From: Archilochus colubris | Taxonomy: Eukaryota; Chordata; Aves; Apodiformes; Trochilidae | Direction: 5' to 3' | Length of the DNA stretch: 64,000 nt | NCBI GenBank assembly: GCA_023079485.1 | Contig: CM041115.1 | Coordinates: forward strand, 25,979,505 to 26,043,504 | Shown here: positions 49,101-61,100 of the stretch, piece by piece | How positions within the stretch are numbered: the stretch's first letter is position 1 | Layout of the letters: each line of letters begins with the position of its first letter | The notes under the pieces: model-generated | What the model was told of the DNA's origin: nothing | Databases searched by the model: none | What the model saw: only the letters and a program-made list of their open reading frames with translations | Made by a program: the position numbers and the translations under genes

Positions 49101-52100
49101 ATATTTACCTGAAAAATGCCAATGGGATGCTTCCCAAGGATTGCATTGTGGGGATTGCATGAGTTAATCCTTCTCCATAGTTCAAGGTCTCTAACCCCCC
49201 CCACAATGGGTGATTATAAGAATAGTTTTTCATGGACACTACTATTAAGATGAGGAAAGGAATTCACATGAGAAACTGCAGTTTCCTATCCAAACTGAAA
49301 TTAATCAAGCTTTTAACATTAAGCGTTTCTGTGTGAAAAAGACATTTTGTGAAAAGTAATTTAAATTTGTAAAAAGAGCTTGGTCGTTTATAATACTCTA
49401 TTGATCTCAAATTTCCAGCAAAAAAAAAAACCTGGTAGGCTCATTCCTCTGCAAATGCCATGACACACACAGTAGTCATCTAATCAGGGTTAAGCTGCAG
49501 AAACACTGCCTATATGCCGTCTGTCTTTCCATCATAATTAGGTCAACACTATTTATTCTGGTCTAATAGCAAAAATGAGTAAACAAATCACACATTAAAA
49601 TTATACAAACATACAGGAATATATATGAATATTCATTTGCAGGGGGGTTTATTTTATCCTAGTCAAGTTCTTCATCAAACTCCTGAAATGTAAAAATAAT
49701 CCAGTTACGCCTGTTAAATACTCTCCACTTTCCAATGAATTAAGTACCTCTAAAGACAGAGTGTTAGATCAATTTGATTAAGGACCATAATGTACTTCAT
49801 AATCTTACATTCATTAATATTTTATTAAGTTTCTTTTTATTTCTGTCAACTATCAGGGTTTTTTAAGCCTATCTTTTCTTCCCCAGATAGCTTTGTCTTA
49901 TTCACTGGACTAAAAAAATAACCGTTTCAATCATATCAATCTTATGTTTTGATAGTAGGCTTTTTATCCACTGAAGGCATTCATTTCTTTTTGCTCCAAA
50001 AGAGTAAATACATTTAGAGCATTGCACAAATATTTTATAATAACAGCTACTGCTTGTTTTCTTGCAATATCCAAGACTAGCGTTATTCAACCACTTTAAA
50101 AATAATTTTTTACCATTTTTTTGCCATCTACTTTCTCTCTCTGTCCCTGACCTCCAAAGAATAATTCAAAATATTGCCGTACTGGTTTAGAAACTGAACC
50201 CAAGGACCTTCTCACAAATAATATTCTTAGTTTAACACAGCATTCTGTAATGTCAGCTGCATGATTAAATTGGACATTTTATGTTCCAAGTCTTGCTTCA
50301 CTCAGGAGAAAATTTTTTCCACTTAGTAGATGTAGAATGTTCTTTGCAACACTTTGTAGTTCAGGATAACCTGTATGTCAGTATTCAACAAATTAAACAG
50401 TCTATACATTTTCAGGTCTTGATTCTGATGTTAAGAGAAGCATCTTGCACTGGTGTAATTCCAATGACTCCAGCAAGGTCCTGCCTGTATTTCCACTTCT
50501 CTAAGGCAATTAGGCCTTTTATTTATGCCAGAAAAGGTGCACATAATGTTTCTTCATGGAGAAAGGATAGCATATTTGTCTCCTGCTTTAGTACATATTA
50601 ACAAACACAGCTATGTTTCCCCATCATTGCTTTTTACAGGCAGAAATTGTCTACCCTGAGCTTTCATTTTTTCAACTCTATTTAAAAAAGAGGTCAATGT
50701 TTCTAGAGCTTTTTGCATTTTGACTCACCCATGTAACTCCTGCTGTTTCAGACTCATCTCTATCAAATTCCATATTGATCAAGTCATTGCTGTAGAAACA
50801 GATTTTGTCACTTTACATACAAGATCGTTTGTTTTCCCTCAAATACGTGCTGCCACAAGACATGACTCTACAATCCATATAAGTATCTAAAACACAGTTT
50901 CCACCTTAGCATACATAGCTATATTTGCTACAGAAGTATTGGGTGCGCTGGGTTAGAACCTTTTTCTCTTCACCTGAGATCAGTGGAAATATAATAACTT
51001 ACAGGGTTTTTTTTGCCTATACTTAGAGCAGCTGTGTTCCACTATACACTCTATAGTTCTGATCTCCCATTCTCCATACCCCTAGATCTTCTCAAACATG
51101 CTATTTCCTTCTTTGCCAATGTGTCCAGTTTTTCTCCTAATGGAAAGACATCTCGATACTGTAAGGAGACAGGCAATGAAATACTTTCCGGTCTCACCCT
51201 ATGTCAAATTTTAATCAATCAGTTTTCTTGTGCTTGAACGTACACATTTTTTCAGAGAACGCTGAAAATACATCAGCATAGTCAAGCACTGATCCTTTCT
51301 TTACATGTAGGAATGTCTTCTTTCAAACTGGCACTTCCTGCTCAGCAGAGTAAAGTGGATGCAAAGCACAAAATATCTGTGGTGAAGACTGCAGTGTAAG
51401 ACAGAGAAATAATTAACAAAAGATCATGTTTGTAACAATGCTCTAGATCCTCTCTGAATTGTGTCTTGTTACGTTCCTAAGAATTATTTTCCTGTTCTTT
51501 TGCTCCCAGTAGAGCCTGGGAAAGACTAAAATGAGACAGAAAACTACTCCATTACCTGAAAAGGAAAATACAAAGTTAATGTCATGGAGGTTATAGTCTA
51601 TGAGAAGCTATAAAGATGAGTTATATATTCTAGTAAAATCAGCTTTGTATGTCACATCCTTATTTTCTTTTGTCACTTATTTTGTCCCTACAGTGATTAG
51701 GAAAAACTGCCTTAAGAGTATGACCTTGCTACCAGCATTTTGTATGGCCTCAAAGTAGGGAATTCAAAAGGAGAAACTGATAGGAAGAAAGCAAGAGCAG
51801 TTAAATCAGAAGGAGTAGTAAAGTTGGAAACCACTGTTCTGATGGGAGGAAAGAGCATGCTTTGGAGATTAAGATGTAGCAAGAGACCGAACTGCAAATA
51901 AAGAGGAAATTTACCTTTACATATAGCCCAAGCCTCAGAGGAATGCCCTTCATGATATTTCATGGTTTAATGCTCTGAAACATGCTGCAAGAAAACTGCT
52001 ACACATATTCTTGGGAAGTATTCTCACTGAACACAATGGCAGCAGTAAAGGGGTGGGTGTGCTTTTCATCAGTCTTCATTGTGGTTATATATCATGTCAG

Positions 52101-55100
52101 TTTAAAAATATTCGAAAGCAATTAAATGCTAGTCTGGTAAACACTGTATCACCTAAATGATCAGATATTAATTAAGTCATATTCCTGTTTCCATTTTTAA
52201 GCCAGTCCATTTCAATAACTTAAAAGAATTTTTCCCCTGCTTCTTGTATTGTAATGGCAATTAAATATTGCTCAGTGTTATTTGCATTCAAAAGGGTCCA
52301 TAACCCTCACTTTTTCTCAAAAGCAGAATGCTTTCTTCATTAACCAGTCTTCAATTAGTAGTGTCTCTGTGAAGGGAACTACTGTTCCTTAGTTGTCCCT
52401 GTTAGGATATGTTTGTGGTGGTAATTAGTTCTATTCTCACCTTCTGCCTTATTCAGAACACCTGGAAACTGTATCACAATTTGCTATTTCTTTTTATTCT
52501 AAACATGATTTAACAGCAAAAATGTTTTTAAATTATCTTAATTTTTCATGCTATATACAGAGTCCAATTATCATAAGAAAACAATCCCTTGCCTTCCATG
52601 TATGGGTCCTTCACATCTTTTCAATTCATGACAAATATTCAGTGCTTTGTCCTCCTGAGCAGGCCTGTGTGGCAGTTGCTAAGCCTAAGCACTTTATATA
52701 AAAAGCTTGGCTATAAAGAGATTTAGATCTGAGCCATTGCTCATACACAAAGCACTTCCATTTGTTCTTCATTCTTGTCTATCATCATAGTCTGGGAGCT
52801 GTCACATTATTTAGAGATAGTATATAATCTGATTTCTTCTTCCTGTTTTCTTTGACTCCTATTGCTTCAGGATATATTTTTCAATTTGCACTTAAGGAGC
52901 TGCTGAATTCAAGGTTTCAAATGCTTCCGCTATAGTATTTCTATTAACAAATTATAAATAACAGTGGTTGATAAGATAGGCAAGTTAATTTTGGATTAAC
53001 AGATTGCAGGATTGTTTCTTGACCCAGAGAGACAGCTATAATCATCTATATTATTTGACCTCATTAAAGTTGTTCCAGATTTTAATGCCATCATTTGCTC
53101 TTTCTATGAGATTTGGTCCTGCAAACTGTTTACTGCCTTTCTTGCCATTAATTGCAAGGAATTACTCAAGCTCAACAAAAGAACCAAATAGAATGCAAAG
53201 AGTAATCATATCACAAGTAATCATAAGACAAGACAAAGATTGTACTGTCTGATGCCAAAACAGTTAAGTGTAAGAAAATTAAGTTCTTCAAGTCAGAGGA
53301 CTTTTTACATCTTTTTCCCCTGGGGTCTTGCTCTTCAGTATGTTTCTATTGTCTAGTTTGGATGTGAGCTGTTTAAAGAAAAACAAAATTAAAAACTAAA
53401 TAAATTTAGCTCTGCTGGTGAAAAATACTGTGCCTACGGTTATGGAGTCTAGGGCCCTCTGACATAGGCAAGTCCTTTCCACACAGAACAGAACAAGAAC
53501 AGAAAAAGATGTAGAGCAAAATTATGTAAAGCTCTAGTCTCTCTTCTGAACTTTAGCCTAGTCAAAGAATAAATATAGAGACTTTAGCTACAATTTGCTA
53601 AATATCTGAGCAGTGAGCCTACCACCAAACACAGTGATTAAAAAGAAGAGATAGTGAGGCCAAGATTTTAGAGAATGGAAGGAAGCAGAACCTGACCTCT
53701 GGGAGTAACTGGTTAGAGACAATCAGTGGTGAATATGTTGCAAGCCCGACTGTCAAGGGGGGTAGTGGCCATGTCAGCTGTGATGGACATAGTTAGTCAA
53801 ATAAGAAATAAGAAGAATTGTGAAAAAAGAGTTAATGTTCCGGTGTACTTAAGAGATGTCTACTTTAAGGGGATGTATTCAGGGCCACATCCAGGAAGAC
53901 GTTTTCAAAAGACAGTAAAAAAGTTGGGAATGCCACTACTGACCTGAAACCAATCTTAACCATTTACCTAGGGGCAATTGCCTTACACTTTCCACTGCCA
54001 GTCTCATGATCTAGACAGTTTCTCTTTTTTGCTTTCTCCTACTGCTCAGTTTTCACACTTTGTTTTAGATTTTTTGTATTCCTCTAGGATTTGATCTTGT
54101 ATTCTGTAAAGTTATCTTTAATTCCATCTTCCTAGCACTTGCACTCTCATGTGTTGCTGAATTTTAGTTTCATATCTTAGTCATTCCTGGGTTTGTTCAC
54201 TGTTCACATGTGTGCACCTATATTTCGAGTTAAGACATGTACTTGGGAGTACATGCAGAAATAGTTCTCCTAAAACTCAGATTGTCATAAGAAAAGTAGC
54301 AGCAAGGGAAGGGCTAATTCAGATGTTTCTGTTATTTTTTTAATTGCATTTATCAAAGCAACATATGCTTTCTACCCTCAACCCAGAGGGTTTAGATACT
54401 GCAGAGTGCCACAAATCTATGAAGTAGTTGATAGAGCATTGAAAGAGTAAAAAAACCTTTTAAACTTAATTACAGAATGGAACAGTAGTAGCTAATATCC
54501 AACTTTATTTAAAACCTGTATGATCTCAGCAACTGAAGCAGTTCTATGAGGTTCCATAGTGGTAGAATTGTCAGTAGCATAAGAAATTACTTTTTTACAC
54601 TACCATGGTGAAGTAAAGCAATATACCTTTGGCTTTTTGTAGCAAATGGTTTCAAAAGTGTAAGAGCTTATCACCAACTTCAACACCTTTAAATATTCCC
54701 TGATTTTATCCCCATCTCAGAGGGATCACTTTCATACTAGTTCTGAACTTTGCCACTCTTTCTCTCTAATTGCAGGATGAAGGGAAGTACAGGCCCCTGG
54801 AAATAGCAAAGTTGGAAGGAGCAGAAATTGGTGTTGATACCAGTCTGGGTAAACCATTTGTTTTCAAATGCGTACCTCAAAGTGGTAGCAGGATTTTCTA
54901 CTTCTGTGCAACTTCCAACCAAGAAATGAAGAGGTAAGTGATCTTTCATTTTACAGGGTCAGTTTTCTAATTCCAGTTTGGTAGAGATTCTTAATTTTTG
55001 GAGGATGTTCACAGTACTAGCCTTGATCAATAGGAAAAAAAAAAGATCCCCCTTAATTCTTTATTTATCTTCAGATTTCATCTATGTTTTTATGCCTTTA

Positions 55101-58100
55101 CCCCACTGCTAAATTCAAATGAAAGTGTAAATCTTCCTGTGGATATACACTTGCATATCAGTTATTTCATATGAATGATCTCTCTCCTGCCCAAGAAGGA
55201 CAGTGCTAGTAATTCTGTCTTCCTTTTCTATCATTTTGTGATATTATCATTTTAGTACTTTAAAATGCAAGCGTGCTACCAAAGCATGTTCCTTATTGTA
55301 AGAGGCAACAAATTTGGGTTTCACTCAAAGTTAAATTAATTAAATACTATTTTTTAATTTTGCCAAGACTATAGCTGACTGTAGTCTCAACTAAAATCAC
55401 CCAAAATACAATAAACAACATTTTAGGTTTTAATTTCAAAGTGTACTGAAATCTAATCTTATTATCCTCTTTGTTTTATTGTCAATTATCAAAAATATAA
55501 TGCTATGTACTTGGGTGATGTTTGGTATTCATCCAAACATCTTTTTATAACATCTTACTACTTAACAGTATACTATTGTAATATCTGAACATTTTCCACT
55601 TCAAATTCTATGCCATTCAAAAAACAAGTTTGCCAACAAATAGTTTGCTTTATTCTGTAGTCTCCAATTTCAGACTTCTTCAAGTTTCCCACAACTTCCT
55701 TATTTACATTATAACAAAGCCACAAGAAAGAGTGATCATTTAACTTGATGTGTTGAACTATATTAAAAATTCAGATTCCCTTGTCTGCAAAATTAATCTA
55801 TTGCAATGTGTTACACGGCAAGCTTTGAGACTTACTTTTCTGTGGGTTAGCAACGTTTATTTAGATCTAATCTACTACTTTTCTCTCTTGATGCCTAGAA
55901 TGAGTCCTGAAAATTCTGTATCTATATCCCTAAGATGTCTTTTTAAGCAATAAATAGAAGAGGCAGTGAAGCACATTTATTCTGTTCTATCAAACTAAGC
56001 TGTTCTCTTTTTTTGTGATGTTACAGGTGGCTGGAGGCTATGGATAAAGCAGTGCATCCTGTCCATAAGGTAATGCTTTATTTATAGGAAAATCCTGTGT
56101 ATAGCAGATTGTGCAGGCTACTGAGAGACAGTAGATGTATTTGTACATAGTCAGGTGCAGGCAGTAACATGGAAGCTGAATACTCTTCCTCTGTGCTGTC
56201 AGGATGTTGCCATGGCTTAGCAGTATGGGACCACAAACCTAAAGGCAGAATTAGTCTCTACTCCCTCCAGCCCACAAAGGGAAGATAAAAAGAGAATTAA
56301 GACTGGACAGTTTAAGTTGGAAACCGAAAACAATTGGATACAGATTTACTAACACAAGGGAAAGGTAATAACATAAGGGATAAAGTAACAAAAGAATACA
56401 AATATATACTAATATATACTAACATATATATGTGTATATATATATATTTACACAACCCAATAGACATGGGCTCTGAGGAGCAGGTGTCAAGCTGGTGGTA
56501 AAGAAGCGCAGGGGAGCAGCAGCGCAGCCAGGAGCGAGTGGAGAGAAAAAGGGAGGAGCTGCCTGGGCTTCCCGAACTTTATATAGAGTATGAGCAGGAA
56601 ATGGGAGGGAACAGACACCTCCCTTTGTGTTCCGCCCCTCTCAGAGTCCTAAAGCACCCCTTCTTCAGTTCTTCATGTTGAAACAATGACAGTGCGACCC
56701 GACCAGTGCCAAGTACGGGGAGAATTAATTTCCCTTCTGCTGGCTACACTATTCCTGATTCAAGCCAGACACCACTGAGTGTTTTAATATTGCTTTTGAG
56801 TCAACAAAGCATTTTAACGTAAAGTAATGAATGTCTTAAGAATCTCTGTTAAATTAATCTTACATGGTAAGAAATTATATGATACCTTGTTACTTGCCAC
56901 ATTTGGGATTTGGCTTTATGTTTAAGTTTATTTAGACATCACAAAGCATCAGAGTGAACAGGTGTCACTTCTGATTTACCTGTGAAGTCTTCAGGAACTA
57001 TTTTCTGCAACAACTTGTTGACAGAATTCTGTATGTTTTGCACAGTTCAGCCAAATGCACTGTGCCTCATGCTAGTGATCTGCTTTCTCAAAGGCTTGAA
57101 AATGTGTTACTTAGCTTTAGTTTATCTTTGCATGTGAAGATTTTTGTGTCTGTGTTAGACTTTTCCATCTTAATCAGATTCTGTCATCTCATTATTAAAT
57201 TGCAGTCTGCCTCATCTTATTTGAATGCTGTTTCAGAGTACCAGTGTTACTATTGCTATATGATGGTCTCAAACAGGGAAGGGATGAATGTCACAGAGAC
57301 TGTATCTGAGCTAAGGCAACAGTGGTACTAAGCCCAGAACTTCTGAGTTTTGACTTCTGATATTTTTATTTGGCTAATGCATGTACTTAAAGTGCAGTTT
57401 AAACTTTGAAGCACACACAATACAGGAAAATCCTTGGCAAATCATCATACGTTACTGTGGTGTGTGTTTTTTTCATATATAAGGCGTGGTATTTCGTGAA
57501 AGAAAACTATTTCATAGCCATTACCAGCCAAAACTATTTCAGCTGTTTTTATACAGCTTCCAATATTGCATATACAGAAAGCTCTCTCATGCATTGACAA
57601 CAACCCATTAGCAACCCATTAAAAACACGGTAAGTTGCCCCCTTTCTGTGCTACTGCACTTATTTTAAACTGCCTTGTCTTATTTAGCTTTTTTTTTGAG
57701 TGAACAATAACCTTTTCTGGCAGAACAGTTTGATTTAATGTCACTGTCATTGCCTAACCTCTGTTTTCAATGACCACTGTATCTGTTCCTTCCTTCTAAC
57801 TGGACTTCCCACTCAGCTGAGTAGAAAAAGCTTGTGTTTTCCTTCTTTTTTGTTTGCTAAACTATTTGTTGCTGACTTTTTGCAACAGACAGTGTTTTAC
57901 AGCAAAGCTCACAACACAGTTATTTAACAGACCAGTAGGCTGACACCATGTCATCTTAATGAATCTACAACGACAGCTGTGTTGTGCCGACACCTACTAT
58001 TACTGAAACTCTCTTCTGCACTTTGCTGCAATAAGTCTCAGGTTTCCCCTCCATAACAAAGAATGCAGATAGCTATATTGTGCCAGGTCTTTTTTCCATC

Positions 58101-61100
58101 ATTACCTTATCAAGGATACCAAAGAAATATCATTAATAAATGCAAAAGAAAATTTCTGTGTAAACAATGAGGATGCTATTGATATTGCACACATTCTTCC
58201 AATGTATTTTAAATGACAAAGACACTGGTTGATGTAGAACTTGAAATATGTATTGCAGATATGCAGAACACACCAGGAGAGTCTGAGTTCTTAACATCTC
58301 ATATTTAAAAGAAAAGAAGAAATGCTTTAATCTCACATTAGAAGACTTGGGTCTTATTAAAACAATATTTTACCTTTTGCAGATTGTCTTTTTGGATTCC
58401 CTTATAACAAAAATCACAATGGCAGTGTATTATAGGTTGAGCTCTTCCTTCACTTGTAAATTACGATAGGATGATTTTAGTAATGAAAAAGACTCTGCTT
58501 CCCAGAGAGGGATGGAAAGGCATCCATAAACATTTTGTGTGTGGTAATGCTTCCATCCACGTCTGAGTGCTGTATTCTGGCATCAGACACCACTGCATTT
58601 TCTCTGGAACCAAGAGGGTATATGATGAAAATTGTTTTGCCAGACTACAAGCAGTAAGACTACTGAAGTCAGTATATAAGTAAGATGTTATTTTTAAAAA
58701 AGCTTCTCCATACAGCTTTGAAATAATCCTGTTTCTACGAGTGAAACTTGTATTGAAAAACAAATAGATGCAGAAAAGTTATTACTGTAAGAAGAAAGTA
58801 GAAGTTGCCATCAAATTTAGGTTTTTCTTTCTCATTTTCAGCACCGACTTTTCAAACTATTTTCACAACAGAAGCATGTCTCTTCATATGACATCCTCCT
58901 TAATTCTTACCAGAATTTTTCAACATGCTTGCTTTACAGAACCATGTATGGGTAGATGTCACACTGTATAACACTACACTTCCACCCTTGGCTATCAAAA
59001 ACCCAGAGTGCCTGGGGCTGCTGCACCAGCTGGACAGAAGCAAAGATGCCTGGATTCAGCACTACTGTGTTCTGAAGGATGGCTGTTTGTACTTTTATGC
59101 CACTCTTCGCTCTACACCTGCCCAAGGTAGGAATGGATGCTGGATTTTAGTAGATTGATAAACCAGAAACGTTTCACAGCAGTTTCCTAAAAGAATTTTT
59201 ACCATGAATGATAAAAAAAGGAAAAATTCTTATAATTGAACTCCCTATGTTCTGTAAAGGTGAGTGAAGGAGGCCTTTTTTCCTAAAATAGACAGCTCTT
59301 TCTCCACCCCCATCTTTTGCTTTGTGTGTTTCTTTCTGGAATGGAGACAGTCAGGATCTGTGCACATTACCTTTGAAGAAAGTATCAACAAGAGCTACCC
59401 TTCCAAAGGACTTCACAGTGGCCAGAGCCAGTCCCACTGATGGCAGTCTGCTGAAAGCTGCTGAGTCCTACCTGTTAGGTAGCATCATTGGAGAGAGAGA
59501 CACCATGAACTCAGCCTGTTTTTTTCTGCCATTACCAGGTTTTCACATGGCCTTGACAAAGCTATTCAACTCACCAAAAGGTAGAACTTCCATGCTCCAG
59601 CAGCCATTGATATTCCCGGGTGGGGCCATGAACTAAAGCTGCCATTTAGCAGTTCTCCCCATTCCAGAAGGTGTCTGACCACTCTGAAAACAGCAACTTG
59701 AAGCTACCAGGGCTCTTTGTGAGTTTCAGGCACTGTTGTAAGCCTACAAGCACAAGCCTATGAAAGACAGTATTTAAAAAATGAAGAGGTGCTCCCGGGA
59801 CAGGTAATGTGTCAGGACCGGCAAAGGCACTCTCCCTGTGCTAAGCAAGTTAGTATTTAAAAATCATAAAGAAAATTCTGTGGTACTTTTCCCTACTAGC
59901 CAACTTACAGATCAAAAGGGAAAACTTCTCTTACAGTTTACTCTGTTTGCCTTATGATCAGGCAAGAGTCATTCCACTTTATACTGCTCAGCACTTTCCC
60001 TCTGCCAAAAGCTTTGCATATAAAATAACAGCTCTACTGAAACTGCAGCTAAGGTTTGCCCAGAGATAAATGATGAATTAGGGGAAAAGCAAAAATTAAG
60101 TATAACCTGTTTATGATACCCAAGACTATGCTACACCTGTTAAATACATCTCTTCAGTGTTTAAATATTCTACTCCATACAAACTCTTGTATACTGTAGT
60201 GTTTCTCTCGTTATTGCAATTACTGTTTTTTCCACTTTCACTACAGCTTCTCCCTCCCCCATAAAATCCCCAATGTTCCTGTCACTAAATGTGAAAGAAG
60301 AAAAACAAACAAAAAAACAAACACAAAAAACCCACAAAAAAACCCACCAAAACCCCAGACCCTGAGGACAATAACAGGAACATTCAGCTACAGTTAATCA
60401 GCTCCAGAGGGCTTTACAAAACAGCTAAAATGAAAATGCCATGAAGGCCAAATTCTGTCTAATTCCTTCCCTTCACAGATGGCCAGTGTGGCCTGCAGTG
60501 ATGTTTTAGTTGCTAATGGCAGCAAGGGAAACCAGTGGTGACTCTAGGAATTCTTTTTTAATGACCAAATTCATATCTCTTTAGCTTTTCAAGAAAAGAA
60601 AAAGAACATCAGAAGTTAGAAAAAACTATTTTGCAACTTCTTATCTAATGAGGAGATAAATAAAGCTACATAGTTGATTATTTGCTGGACAGGAAGCATG
60701 TTTTACACTACTTTCAAATAAATTTTAATGAAAATAAACCCTGAACTTTCACATTTTTAAATATTTTATATGTAAATTCTGCACAATTCTATCAAAACAC
60801 CCAACACAAGGCATCTGAAAATCAAACTTGCAGATATTGTTGGTATGCTTGTAATAGGCAGTAATTTCATAAATGATACCTGCAATAAACATGATGCATG
60901 CCATTTTCTCCTGTCCAGGCGGCCTTTACCTACAGGGATACATTGTAAGTGAACAGTCTCTGGGCTCAAAGAGATCCGTAATTGAACTCAAGCCTCCATC
61001 TGAAGAATTTAAAACATTCTACTTATGTGCAGAGAATGTAAATGAAAACAAAAGGTAAACCAATCTTTTTCTTTTTTTTTTTCTTTCTATTTTTATTTTA

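Noticed and set aside
48704..53947. Open frames in PDZPH1 intron 7 (for example 48704-49039, 50281-50601, 53726-53947)
   Set aside because: No domains, no splice support and composition like the surrounding intron.
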